Notes: generated from the letters alone by a model not told the origin. A DNA stretch of 64,000 nt from Ligilactobacillus faecis (GCF_029889745.1 NZ_CP123639.1:1965501-2029500), one strand, 5' to 3'; positions 44,161 through 52,454 are shown, counted from the first letter of the stretch. Made by a program: numbers and translations.

Positions 44161-44731
44161 AACGTAATTTTTGATGTTGCAACATCCAAGGATGTAATTT
44201 AGCGTACAAAAGTAAAAATAGACTACCGACAAGCGTACCTTTGATCAAGTTAAAGGGAACGACCCCATATAAAACGACTTGAGCAAGTGGTAAGCTCAAC
44301 TTCATTCCTAAAATTTTCATATATAAAGGAAGCGTGATCGACCAATTCACTAAAGACAAGATCAAAGTTAAGCTAAATGTTGCAACTAAAACAGCTACAA
44401 ATTTATCTTTAGCTGTTAACTTTTGCCGTTGTAATAAATAGTACAAAGGCAAACAAAAACTCAAAGTTGCTAAAAAGCTCAAACTAACTCCGATCAAGTT
44501 AGGGAGCGATGGTCCAGAAATGATAAAATACAATAACGAGCGTAAAAAAGCAACTTGGATCCCGCCTGCCGTCCCTAAAAGACAAAAGGCAATTAAGATC
44601 GGCAAATCAGAAAAATCGAGTTTCATAAAGGGAACGAGCGGGATCACAACAAATGAGACAAACATCAATAAGTACGAGATCGCTGCTAAACAGGCTCCTA
44701 GTGTCAAACGACGGACAGTTATATTATTCAT
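44159..44731 (-). CDS. ribU: Riboflavin transporter, ECF S component RibU
   Basis: 190 residues with about six membrane segments, the LGACLAAISYLL start and LPILIAFCLLG typical of RibU-like S components. It binds riboflavin and works with the shared ECF module, which is not in the window. Control by an FMN riboswitch upstream confirms the flavin link. The start ATG has no SD of its own; GAGGAGG lies 40 nt upstream, beyond a hairpin, and an in-frame TAA excludes an earlier start. Confidence 0.93.
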   Translation of the reverse strand: MNNITVRRLTLGACLAAISYLLMFVSFVVIPLVPFMKLDFSDLPILIAFCLLGTAGGIQVAFLRSLLYFIISGPSLPNLIGVSLSFLATLSFCLPLYYLLQRQKLTAKDKFVAVLVATFSLTLILSLVNWSITLPLYMKILGMKLSLPLAQVVLYGVVPFNLIKGTLVGSLFLLLYAKLHPWMLQHQKLR

Positions 44732-44778
44732 TTTAAAATTCGAAGTTGTGAGCTTTTAAAGAGTACTTCGACCTCCTC
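44732..44778 (-). promoter_or_regulatory. ribU translation leader: SD, hairpin, AUG
   Basis: On the minus strand GAGGAGG (44772-44778) directly abuts a perfect 7-bp stem TCGAAGT/ACTTCGA (44765-44771 with 44740-44746; 18-nt loop), followed by ATTTTAAA and the ATG. Looping out the hairpin gives a spacing of 8 nt. Confidence 0.7.
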
Positions 44779-44885
44779 ATTCTACATGTATTTATCTCGG
44801 ATATCCGCCTCACATTTTATCTCTTCTGGTTATCCTACTATTCATCCCTCCCATGGGTCTATCTACAAGTAGAATCTTTATATCT

Positions 44886-44929
44886 AAAAAGACCACTACC
44901 CCATCTATCTTGGGCGTAGTGGTCTTTTA
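44886..44929 (-). terminator. Riboswitch-controlled terminator of ribU
   Basis: A 13-bp stem (44887-44899 with 44916-44928, core AAAGACCACTAC) followed on the minus strand by five Ts, between the FMN aptamer and ribU. Confidence 0.85.
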
Positions 44930-44968
44930 GATGAGGCGCTAAATAAACTCATCTAGTATAAAACCTAT

Positions 44969-45082
44969 CTTCTTCCATCCAGACTTTAACTGTCGGTACT
45001 GGAATCACACCAGTTCAGTCCTTAAAAAAGGAGTAGCGGACTTTTACCGCCGGTCGGGATTTACACCCTGCCCTGAAGATAA
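44969..45082 (-). ncRNA. FMN riboswitch (RFN element)
   Basis: The minus strand holds the conserved RFN blocks: TTCAGGGCAGGGTGTAAATC at the start, CCGACCGGCGGTAAAAGTCC, GGACTGAACTGGTGTGATTC, and GACAGTTAAAGTCTGGATGG at the end. Bound FMN should favour the downstream terminator and so lower ribU expression when flavin is plentiful. Confidence 0.95.
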
Positions 45083-45106
45083 ACCTAAAAGTAATTTTTC
45101 GGTTTC

Positions 45107-45135
45107 ATTTTAACATACTTGCTGTTTAAAAACAA
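45107..45135 (-). promoter_or_regulatory. ribU/riboswitch promoter
   Basis: Minus-strand TTGTTT (45130-45135), a 17-bp spacer ending in TGT, and TAAAAT (45107-45112). Transcription would start just before the RFN element. Confidence 0.65.
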
Positions 45136-45140
45136 ACGGC

Positions 45141-45872
45141 TCAGTGAGTCAAGGTCGCTAAGTCATACAGTTGTTTGACTTCATCGCGGGAAAGCTCACG
45201 ATATTGCCCTGAAACAAGTCCATCCAAATTCAAGAAGCCATATGTTTCACGTTTCAACTTCTTAACTGGATGTCCAACCGCTTGCAACATATTTTTCACT
45301 TGATGGTTACGACCTTCATGGATCGTCAATGAAACGATCGATGTTTCATTTTTTTTGTCAAAAGAGAGCACCTTAGCTTTTCCTTTAGCTCGTTTACGTC
45401 CATCTTTTAAGTCCACTCCTGTCCGTAAACGTTTCAAAGCTTCATTTTTGACGAGTCCTTTGACTTTTGCAACATAAGTCTTGTTGACTTTATAGCGAGG
45501 ATGCATCAATTTATTAGCAAGCTCGCCATCATTTGTCATCAATAAGAGCCCTGAAGTATCATAATCTAAACGTCCTACAGGATAAACTCTTTCAGCTTGG
45601 TCAGCAAAAAAATCAGTTACGACTTTGCGTCCCTTATCGTCGCTAGCTGCACTGATGACCCCTCGCGGTTTGTAGAATAGATAATATACTTTATTTTCAC
45701 GTTCAACTAAGTGACCGTTAACTTCGATCACGTCATCAGTATCGACTTTGACGCCTAATTCTTTGATGACCTGTCCGTTGACCTTGACTTTTCCAGCTAA
45801 GATCAATTTTTCACTGGCACGTCTAGAAGCCACACCAGCATTTGCCATAACTTTTTGTAATCGTTCTGCCAT
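45141..45872 (-). CDS. rluB: Ribosomal large-subunit pseudouridine synthase B
   Basis: 243 residues: an S4 RNA-binding domain (about 2-60), then the RsuA/RluB catalytic domain with GRLDYDTSGLLLMTNDG holding the catalytic Asp. It modifies 23S rRNA. It starts 38 nt after the scpB stop. AGGAAAGGA lies 26 nt before the ATG with a short hairpin between them. Confidence 0.94.
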   Translation of the reverse strand: MAERLQKVMANAGVASRRASEKLILAGKVKVNGQVIKELGVKVDTDDVIEVNGHLVERENKVYYLFYKPRGVISAASDDKGRKVVTDFFADQAERVYPVGRLDYDTSGLLLMTNDGELANKLMHPRYKVNKTYVAKVKGLVKNEALKRLRTGVDLKDGRKRAKGKAKVLSFDKKNETSIVSLTIHEGRNHQVKNMLQAVGHPVKKLKRETYGFLNLDGLVSGQYRELSRDEVKQLYDLATLTH

Positions 45873-45908
45873 TATAGATATTTGCTATATGATAGCATTC
45901 CTTTCCTT
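45873..45908 (-). promoter_or_regulatory. rluB leader: SD, short hairpin, AUG
   Basis: Minus-strand GGAAAGGA (45899-45906), 1 nt, the hairpin TGCTAT-CAT-ATAGCA (45883-45897), then 10 nt to the ATG. TGCTATCAT could also be read as an extended -10, which would leave an unusually short leader. Confidence 0.5.
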
Positions 45909-45909
45909 T

Positions 45910-46491
45910 TTATTCTTCACTTGTTAGAGCATCATTAAATAACTCCATCAGATCTGCATCATTTTCTCTTGGAGCTTCTTCTTGCTTAGGTAATTCTGGA
46001 AGTTGCGCTAAATTTTCGATCCCAAAATAATTCAAGAAGTTTTCAGTTGTTTTATACATGATCGGTCTTCCTGGAGCATCTAAGCGCCCAGCTTCAGTCA
46101 CTAGATCTAACGCTAATAGTTTTTGTAGCATCCCGCTTGATTGAACTCCTCTGATCTCATCGATCTGTAAACGTGTGACTGGTTGCCGATATGCGATGAT
46201 AGCAAGTGTCTCTAAAGCTGCTCCTGATAATTCAGTCATCGCAGGTGATTCAAAATATTGTCGGACTAAAGTAGCTAGCGCTTTTTTAGTCACGAGGCGA
46301 TAACGTTCATCAGCATGGATCAATTTTAAAGAGCTGTTATTATCTTTAGCATATTTCTCTTCAAGAAGCTTAAGTTGCTCTAAAACAGCCGGTTTCATGA
46401 TCCCAGTCAACAGTGCGATCTCTCGCACTGTGATCCCATCATTTCCACTTATAAATAATAAACTTTCGATCTTGGCTTGATTAGATAGCAT
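45910..46491 (-). CDS. scpB: Segregation and condensation protein B
   Basis: 193 residues from the ATG at 46491 ([13 protein letters not shown]). The frame is open to a TTG at 46518, but that lies inside a hairpin and has no SD. Two winged-helix domains (about 1-80 and 90-165: [18 protein letters not shown]) are typical of ScpB, the kleisin partner in the SMC-ScpA complex. An IS607 element separates it from scpA. Confidence 0.95.
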   Translation of the reverse strand: MLSNQAKIESLLFISGNDGITVREIALLTGIMKPAVLEQLKLLEEKYAKDNNSSLKLIHADERYRLVTKKALATLVRQYFESPAMTELSGAALETLAIIAYRQPVTRLQIDEIRGVQSSGMLQKLLALDLVTEAGRLDAPGRPIMYKTTENFLNYFGIENLAQLPELPKQEEAPRENDADLMELFNDALTSEE

Positions 46492-46577
46492 TGTTTCTGC
46501 TATATAAAATGTAAACAAATGTGATCAAACGTGTTGAATGATTACATTTGAGAAAGAAATATAGCTTCTCCTTTCCT
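46492..46577 (-). promoter_or_regulatory. scpB leader: SD, large hairpin, AUG
   Basis: Minus-strand AGGAAAGGAG (46568-46577), 2 nt, an outer stem GCTATAT/ATATAGC (46559-46565 with 46499-46505) over an inner stem CAAATGT/ACATTTG (46544-46550 with 46516-46522, extended by ATCA/TGAT), then AGAAACA and the ATG. The linear gap is 76 nt; without the hairpin it is 9 nt. Confidence 0.65.
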
Positions 46578-46592
46578 AAATTTTATTTACTA

Positions 46593-46690
46593 CCGTCAAC
46601 GCTAGTATTCCCATATCCTAACTAGAGGGTAATGACATTGACTAGCTCTGATAGCCTAAGGGTGTAGCCCACCCCGTTATCTTTTTAATT
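46593..46690 (-). ncRNA. Probable omega/reRNA scaffold of TnpB
   Basis: The ~95 nt after tnpB are GC-richer than the surroundings and highly structured: GGGTG/CACCC, CTAGT/ACTAG and GTCAA/TTGAC can pair, the last two as nested or pseudoknotted arms. TnpB guide RNAs come from this position, with the guide taken from DNA just outside the right end. The exact end is inferred. Confidence 0.5.
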
Positions 46691-47839
46691 TAATAAAGCT
46701 AAAAGATTAGCTACTGCATTTTCATCTCTATCCATGATCGCACCACATTCATAACAAATATACTCGTTATGCTTAGTTCTGTGCTTTTCATTACCATTGA
46801 GACCGACTTTATCTGCACCTGTCTTAACGAAGCCACACTTAGAACAACGTTGCGTGCTCGGATAGTATTTATCAGCTAAAACTACTTTTTTACCATACCA
46901 GTTGCACTTATAAGTTAATGTTTGTCTAAAGTAGCCAAACAATGAACGATGAAGCCCTTTAGAGGCAACATGTGTCATCTGCATTTTCTTGACATCTAGA
47001 TCTTCAATTACGACCTGATCGTAATTAGTCACTAACTCAGTGGTAACTTTTTGGATAATGTCATGTTGGATACTAGCCACTTTACGATAATCACGTTGTA
47101 ACTTGGCTCTCGTCTTAACATAATTACTCGTTTTATTAGCTTTTGTACCATTAACCACACGTTTTTTAGCTAATTTTCTTTGATAATACTTGATACGTTT
47201 ATAAAGTCGTTTCAAATTATCGGGCAAAGTATTGGTCTTACCGTCTGTGTAGTTTAGATGTCCGACATTGACGTCAACGGCTGAGTTCTTACCCGTCTTG
47301 ATCTTCTTTTTTATCTCGACTTCAAAAGGTAGACTAGCCCAGTATTTATCATTTTCACGGTAAATTGAAACGACTCTTAAATCACCTTCTAAAGACTTAG
47401 CCCCTTTAAATCTGATGTCGTACCAAGTTTTGACTCCAAGTGGTTTATCAAGTCTTAGCTTACCATTAACGATCTTAGCCCGATCAGTTTTAAAACCTTG
47501 TCTAGGAGCTTTCTTGGACTTAAATTTTGGTTTGCCCCAATCAGGTTGGGATCTATCAAAGAAATTTTTCCAAGCCTTACCTAGATCAGAGATCGCTAAT
47601 TGTAAACAACGAGCTGATAACAAATATTGCCAATCTTCTTTATTAGCTACTAATTCATCACGAACTTTGCGTTCACTAGGTCTAAGCAACTTGTCGTCTA
47701 AAATCAACGAGTTATCGTATATATCATTCCATAAAGCTAAACCTTGATTCCAACAGTATCTACGATAATCACACAAATCATCAATCACCTTTTTCATGGT
47801 CTTGTTTGGATAAAGCCTTACTTTTTGAACTCGAATCAT
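46685..47839 (-). CDS. tnpB: TnpB RNA-guided nuclease of the IS607 element
   Basis: 384 residues without interruption. The N-terminal OrfB helix-turn-helix-like region (RYCWNQGLALWNDIY) is followed by a RuvC core with Asp in AVDVNVGHLN, Glu in VVIEDLDVKKM and Asp in GAIMDRDENAVANL, and a zinc ribbon CSKCG/CYECG. All expected catalytic residues are present, so it may be active. TnpB proteins cut DNA guided by a right-end RNA and help keep the element in place. Confidence 0.9.
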   Translation of the reverse strand: MIRVQKVRLYPNKTMKKVIDDLCDYRRYCWNQGLALWNDIYDNSLILDDKLLRPSERKVRDELVANKEDWQYLLSARCLQLAISDLGKAWKNFFDRSQPDWGKPKFKSKKAPRQGFKTDRAKIVNGKLRLDKPLGVKTWYDIRFKGAKSLEGDLRVVSIYRENDKYWASLPFEVEIKKKIKTGKNSAVDVNVGHLNYTDGKTNTLPDNLKRLYKRIKYYQRKLAKKRVVNGTKANKTSNYVKTRAKLQRDYRKVASIQHDIIQKVTTELVTNYDQVVIEDLDVKKMQMTHVASKGLHRSLFGYFRQTLTYKCNWYGKKVVLADKYYPSTQRCSKCGFVKTGADKVGLNGNEKHRTKHNEYICYECGAIMDRDENAVANLLALLN

Positions 47840-48448
47840 TATTTTCGCCAGCTTTCAGAGACTTGTCATTTTTTAATTTACTTTTGTATTTACGTAAACC
47901 ATATGAGCGACAAGAAAATACATGTACAATGCTTATCATATCGTCGATCATTTCTTGAGTAGGACTAGTTTCAATGTTATTTAACACTACAATTTTCGTA
48001 TTGTGCATCTTACATAATCTTTCAAACCATTCATAACCAAAGCGGATAAATCTATCTTTATAGGTAATAAAGATCGCATCGACTTGATTATCCATTACTT
48101 CTTTCAGTAATTGATTCCATTTTTTACGGTTATAATCAAGCCCGCTGCCAATATCAGTAAATGTTTCATCAAGAATAATGCCTTTTGCATTAGCATATTG
48201 TCTAATAAAAGCAATTTGATTTTTTAAATTATCTTTCTGCCCATATGTTGAGACTCTAGCATAAGCAACATTCTTACGATCATTACTGGTTGATCGACCG
48301 ATGTATTTTAAGTATTGTTCTTCTGTATATATCTTCGATTAGTGGAAGTACGATAAGCTTTTAAAATCCCATTATTATCCCAGCGTTGGAGGGTCAGAAC
48401 AGTAACGCCCAATCTTTCAGCCATTTCTTTTGGTTTTAATATCGCCAT
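47781..48448 (-). pseudogene. tnpA: Frameshifted IS607 serine recombinase TnpA
   Basis: The MerR-like start (MAILKPKEMAERLGVTV, ATG 48448, GAGG 8 nt upstream) breaks after TNRRYI. The next frame continues with YTEEQYLKYIGRSTSNDRK and the resolvase domain NVAYARVSTYGQKDNLKNQ, whose Ser is the nucleophile, to a normal C-terminus at 47781. One missing T in a TATTATAC-like run would explain it. The 3' end overlaps tnpB by 59 nt. The element should not move without another TnpA in the cell. Confidence 0.85.
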
Positions 48449-48516
48449 AATATCTACCTCACATTTTATCTTTATTGTAGATATTATATCGCATTTGATC
48501 ATATTTTAATTAACAG

Positions 48517-49278
48517 TTATCTCCTCCCACCTACTAATTTTATCGGTCCCAAATTTTGCTCTTGGCTAGCTTTGATATCACCTTGTTTAACTAACTCTAA
48601 TAAGGCTAAAAAAGTCGTTACGACCAGTTCTAGATCAGCATCAGCTTCAAATAATTCTTCAAAATCAAGCGGACGATCAGCTGTGCAAATAAGCGTTTTG
48701 ACACGTTTGATCTGATCTTTTAGCAAATAACGTTCAGGTTCAACTTTACGTACACTTTTGACTTGGATACGCTTTTTTAACATTAATTTAGCAAAAGCAC
48801 GTTGCAGTTGCTCTAAATCAGCTTCATCTGGGTCTAACTGTCCTAGACGCGCATCTGGAGGTAACAAAGCCTGCTCCCGCTGATACAGCTTAGCTCGTTC
48901 ATCGGCATAGCCTCGCATATTTTCAGCAGCTTTTTGAAATGTCTGATGCAAAATAAGTTGCTGTACTAACTCATCACGTGGGTCTTCAGTCTCTGTCTCT
49001 TCTTCTGCTACAAGCCTTTCATTTGGCAAAAGCATCTTGCTTTTGATATTGACTAACATCGAGGCGATAACTAAATATTCACCCGCAATATCTAGCTGAA
49101 GCTCTTTTAATTGGTGAAGATAGGCGATATATTGTGCTGTGATCTCTGCCATCTGGATATCATAGATATCCATCTTATTTTTTTTGATCAAATGCAACAA
49201 AAGATCTAGCGGACCTTCAAAAGTAGGGAGCTTAAAAAGCAATTCAGTTGCATTTGAACTTGTCTCAGGCTTCATCAT
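48517..49278 (-). CDS. scpA: Segregation and condensation protein A
   Basis: 253 residues. The kleisin N-terminus FKLPTFEGPLDLLLHLIKK binds SMC, and the C-terminal winged helix (about 190-245) closes the ring. It works with ScpB and SMC (smc is at the end of the window) in chromosome condensation. It overlaps the ribT end by 14 nt. Confidence 0.96.
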   Translation of the reverse strand: MMKPETSSNATELLFKLPTFEGPLDLLLHLIKKNKMDIYDIQMAEITAQYIAYLHQLKELQLDIAGEYLVIASMLVNIKSKMLLPNERLVAEEETETEDPRDELVQQLILHQTFQKAAENMRGYADERAKLYQREQALLPPDARLGQLDPDEADLEQLQRAFAKLMLKKRIQVKSVRKVEPERYLLKDQIKRVKTLICTADRPLDFEELFEADADLELVVTTFLALLELVKQGDIKASQEQNLGPIKLVGGRR

Positions 49279-49624
49279 GTTGTTCCCACTTAGTGATCAA
49301 GGAAGAAGCTTCCAAATTTCCCATTAATTTCTTTTCTGGGTAAAGAGCTGCTAATTCATCTAACATCAAGAAACTTACACCTTGATTTCTCTCTGCTGGT
49401 GTAACTGAGATATGCCGCACCATAATAAAGTCATCATTGATCTCAGTTCCGACAATACCTGTAAAATCGCCATTCTCATTTTTCCAAAGATAAAGGATCC
49501 GATCCGTATCGCCCTCATACCACTCGATCTCCGTTTGTAGATTTGTGATCTCTTTTAGATCAGGAATAAAAGATAACAATCCCATTGCGATCTTTTCATA
49601 GTCGCCTTTATATTTGTAAAGCAT
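49265..49624 (-). CDS. ribT: RibT-like GNAT-family acetyltransferase
   Basis: 119 residues from the ATG at 49624 (MLYKYKGDYEKIAMGLLSF), which aligns with the RibT start; AAGGTG lies close upstream. An upstream in-frame ATG at 49654 sits inside a hairpin. The GNAT core is visible in VRHISVTPAERNQGVSFLMLDEL. RibT is linked to riboflavin operons in Bacillus, but its substrate is unknown; here it is next to scpA without other rib genes. Confidence 0.82.
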   Translation of the reverse strand: MLYKYKGDYEKIAMGLLSFIPDLKEITNLQTEIEWYEGDTDRILYLWKNENGDFTGIVGTEINDDFIMVRHISVTPAERNQGVSFLMLDELAALYPEKKLMGNLEASSLITKWEQHDEA

Positions 49625-49698
49625 TTCACCTTGTCGTATCTCATGTGAGGCCATAGCTTAGACTATGACTTAGAAAGCGATAGCACCTTTCCTTTCCT
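49625..49698 (-). promoter_or_regulatory. ribT leader with AGGAAAGGAAAGG and GCTAT motif
   Basis: The minus strand has AGGAAAGGAAAGG (49686-49698) then TGCTATC and a hairpin CATAG-TCTAAG-CTATG (49663-49667 with 49652-49656). The annotated ATG is a further 27 nt downstream with its own weak SD. Confidence 0.4.
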
Positions 49699-49879
49699 AA
49701 TTTAGATAATGATCGATCTGTTAGACTCAAATACGGTCTCACATTTTATCCTTCTAAACCTTTAATTGAGTTTACTTGCTCTCGACCAACAATCTTTACT
49801 GATTATGCTAGTATAACATAATCTCGCTTAAAGTGCTTAATCGCAATAGCTCAATATACTTGGGCTACTTTGACCGCAC

Positions 49880-49912
49880 AAAAAAGCTTTGGAGAGATCC
49901 CAAAGCCTTTTT
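49880..49912 (-). terminator. xerD terminator
   Basis: A 7-bp stem GCTTTGG/CCAAAGC (49886-49892 with 49900-49906), with flanking A and T runs; six Ts on the minus strand. It overlaps the xerD stop. Confidence 0.75.
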
Positions 49913-50810
49913 AAGCATGTGGATGTGTCTTATTATAGACTTCAGCTAAACGTTTCTTAGATAAGTGTGTATACAGCTGAGTCGTTGAAATATCTGCATG
50001 GCCTAATAATTCTTGCACGATCCGAAGATCTGCCCCATTTTCTAAAATATGGGTCGCAAACGAATGTCGCAGTGTATGGGGCGTAACATTTTTTTTGATC
50101 CCAGCTAAACCAACATACTTGCGAAGATTTTTCCAGATCCCTTGACGTGTTAGTTGTTGTCCATGAAAGTTGACAAAAACATAGGCAAGTGGCTGTCTAA
50201 CTAATTTAGGACGAGCCTTTTGTAAATATTCTTTGAGCCATTTGATCGCAACATCACCGATCGGTACGATCCGCTCTTTTTGACCTTTACCTAACGTTTG
50301 GACGATCCCTAATTCTAAATGTAGATCATTCATTTTTAGTGCGATGACTTCACTGACCCGTAGCCCAGTCGCATACATCACTTCTAGGATCGCGCGATCG
50401 CGTAACCCTAAAGGTTTAGCTACATCAGGTGTTGCTAAAAGTAATTCGACTTCACTTGCAGATAAAACTTCTGGGAGATGCTCTTCTTTTTTAGGTAGAT
50501 CGATCAATTGCATCGGATCTTCTTGGATGAGCTCTTCTTGTTTCAAATACCGAAAGAATCGACGTAAACTAGTCAGCATACGGCTTAACGAACTTCTCTT
50601 CTTTTGATGTTTGAAACTTTCATCTAAATATGCAATGACAGTCTCACGATCAACATGCGTAACAGCTAAATTATTTTGATCAGCTAAATAAGCTAAAAAT
50701 AATTTTAAGTCACTCCCATAACTAGCCAACGTATTTTTTGAAAGACCACGTTCAACTAGTAAATAGTGCAAATAATCTGCGACTAGCTCATCATTTCTAT
50801 TTCCGTTCAT
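49911..50810 (-). CDS. xerD: Tyrosine recombinase XerD
   Basis: 299 residues. Catalytic residues are complete: Arg151 (TGLRVSEV), Lys175 (LGKGQKER), His245 and Arg248 (PHTLRHSF), His271 (LGHADIS) and Tyr280 (TQLYTHL). It resolves chromosome dimers at dif with a partner Xer. The gene overlaps the fur end by 14 nt; the fur-xerD pair is conserved in Bacillus. Confidence 0.95.
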   Translation of the reverse strand: MNGNRNDELVADYLHYLLVERGLSKNTLASYGSDLKLFLAYLADQNNLAVTHVDRETVIAYLDESFKHQKKRSSLSRMLTSLRRFFRYLKQEELIQEDPMQLIDLPKKEEHLPEVLSASEVELLLATPDVAKPLGLRDRAILEVMYATGLRVSEVIALKMNDLHLELGIVQTLGKGQKERIVPIGDVAIKWLKEYLQKARPKLVRQPLAYVFVNFHGQQLTRQGIWKNLRKYVGLAGIKKNVTPHTLRHSFATHILENGADLRIVQELLGHADISTTQLYTHLSKKRLAEVYNKTHPHA

Positions 50811-51273
50811 CGCTTTGTCCTAACTGTTCTAAACGTTTCTTGCGCAGACAATCTTGACATGTGCCTAAAAACGTCAAACGATGATCCCGAACTTCAAAAT
50901 GATATTGGCGTTTGATCCGTTGTTCAACATCAAGCAACATGTCTTCATGGATCTCATTTACACTTCCGCAGCATTCACAAACTAAATGATGATGAAAATG
51001 TCCTTTATCTTCAGTTTTTAGATCAAAGCGAGCGATCCCGTCCTCAAAAGTGATCTTATTGACGATCTGGATCTCAGCCAAGATATCAAGAGTCCGATAA
51101 ACAGTTGCTAAGCCTACTTCGGGGTGTGCCTCATGTAGTAGCGAATAGATCTCTTCTGCTGAAAGATGCTCTTCTTTATGCGTAACTAAAGTTTTGATCG
51201 TTGCTCTTCGTTGCGGTGTAAGTTTAAAGCCTCGCGCATGTAATTTATCTTCGATCTGTGTCAATTCACGCAA
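50797..51273 (-). CDS. fur: Ferric uptake regulator family repressor
   Basis: 158 residues from TTG 51273 (AAAGGA 10 nt upstream). The winged-helix DNA-binding part includes LATVYRTLDIL. HFHHHLVCECC and CQDC supply the His cluster and two CxxC pairs (Cys99/102 and Cys139/142) for structural zinc. Pairing with xerD suggests Fur, but PerR or Zur function cannot be excluded from sequence. Confidence 0.9.
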   Translation of the reverse strand: MRELTQIEDKLHARGFKLTPQRRATIKTLVTHKEEHLSAEEIYSLLHEAHPEVGLATVYRTLDILAEIQIVNKITFEDGIARFDLKTEDKGHFHHHLVCECCGSVNEIHEDMLLDVEQRIKRQYHFEVRDHRLTFLGTCQDCLRKKRLEQLGQSDERK

Positions 51274-51300
51274 CTTGATCGTTTCCTTTCTTTTATTTGA

Positions 51301-52167
51301 TCATTTTTTGACCAAATATAAATGTCCATCACGCTGGACGACTACGCCAGCCTTCATTAAATGCCCAACAGCACGTTTGAACTGCCCTTTACTGATCCCA
51401 AAATATGCTTTGATCGCAGTCGGATCACTTTTATCGGTAAATGGTAAGCTTCCGTCTAAACTATGTTCTAGGGCAGCTAAAAGCATTTGAGCATCATCAC
51501 CGATCGCTTCATAAGCACGTGGTCTAAGAGATAGATTCAACGTTCCATCTGGCCGAACACCGATCACACGTGCTTTTACCTTTTCACCTAAGCGCGGTTC
51601 AAGATCACGTTCACTTGGATGGATAAAGCCTAATTGATAGTCATCTGTGATCACATAAGTCCCGACTAATTTTAAACGGTAAACTGTTGCAGTCACATCT
51701 CTATTCATCATCTTTTTCGTAGCAGCTACTTGGATTGCTTTAAACATTTCGGTCGTCGCTAATTCACCCCAGAGGCGGCCTTTTTCGTCGACTTTTAAGG
51801 CGATCATCAACTGATCACCTTGTTTTGGCCAAAGATTTTGTAATTCTGGTAGTTCATCTGCCGAAACAACAACATCTTTATTTGGTAAGCCAATATCAAC
51901 AAAAACGCCTAATCCACGTTGAACTTTTTTCACACTTCCCCAAGCGTAGCGATAAAAACCACTCTTAGGCTGTTTTTTAGTCAGTTGTAATTCATGATCT
52001 TCATTTTCATATGCAAAACCACTGACCATTGCACCTAACTTAGGGAGCTTGAGCAATTCCGCTTTAGCTAGACGAAATGTCAGCCCGTCTTTTTGTGCAA
52101 AAATATACTGCTCATTTTCATCAGTCACCATCGCAGTGATATTTTTTCCGATTAAATCTTTTAACAT
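51301..52167 (-). CDS. cvfB: S1-domain RNA-binding protein CvfB (YitL-like)
   Basis: 288 residues with S1-type modules (GSVKKVQRGLGVFVDIGLPN, then VTATVYRLKLVGTYVITDDY) and a C-terminal winged helix (YFGISKGQFKRAVGHLMK). CvfB affects virulence or expression in related bacteria. It is the first gene before fur-xerD; the next start is 28 nt away, so the three are probably one operon. Confidence 0.9.
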   Translation of the reverse strand: MLKDLIGKNITAMVTDENEQYIFAQKDGLTFRLAKAELLKLPKLGAMVSGFAYENEDHELQLTKKQPKSGFYRYAWGSVKKVQRGLGVFVDIGLPNKDVVVSADELPELQNLWPKQGDQLMIALKVDEKGRLWGELATTEMFKAIQVAATKKMMNRDVTATVYRLKLVGTYVITDDYQLGFIHPSERDLEPRLGEKVKARVIGVRPDGTLNLSLRPRAYEAIGDDAQMLLAALEHSLDGSLPFTDKSDPTAIKAYFGISKGQFKRAVGHLMKAGVVVQRDGHLYLVKK

Positions 52168-52454
52168 TTTCTTGACCCCTAACTGATAATCTTAAGATCT
52201 TACTGTCTATTTTACAAAAAAATACTATATCATTCAAAGGTACTAAAAGAAACTTCATATTATCAACGATCTTTACTTTGGGATGTAATTGTAACTGTAG
52301 ATTTGACTGACCGCTACATCCAATATCTTTCGTGCATGACGTTTTTCATCTAGTACCAGTCTTTAACAACTTAATAACGATCGTTCTTTAACGTCTGCGA
52401 TCGCAAAAAAAGACAAAATAAAAAGCACCCAACTTACGCTGAATGCTAACATAA
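52168..52454. promoter_or_regulatory. cvfB promoter and prophage-side intergenic region
   Basis: Minus-strand TTGAAT (52232-52237), a 17-bp spacer and TAAAAT (52209-52214) form a good promoter for cvfB. The rest up to 52454 shows no gene and no clear attachment repeat. Confidence 0.6.

Larger units (their letters stand above)
46593..48500 (-). mobile_element. IS607-family element with intact tnpB and broken tnpA
   Basis: A tnpA (serine recombinase) and tnpB pair in the usual order and overlap lies between scpA and scpB, which are adjacent in related genomes. IS607 elements have no terminal repeats, so the ends are estimated: right end near 46593 (after TTGACGG on the minus strand), left end between about 48480 and 48516. 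Confidence 0.8.

Noticed and set aside
48308-48502. Short MerR-like frame as a separate regulator
   Set aside because: It continues into the serine recombinase domain after a one-base shift, so it is the N-terminus of tnpA.
49265-49624. ribT as part of a riboflavin biosynthesis operon
   Set aside because: No ribD, ribE, ribA or ribH gene is in the window; only uptake (ribU) is seen.
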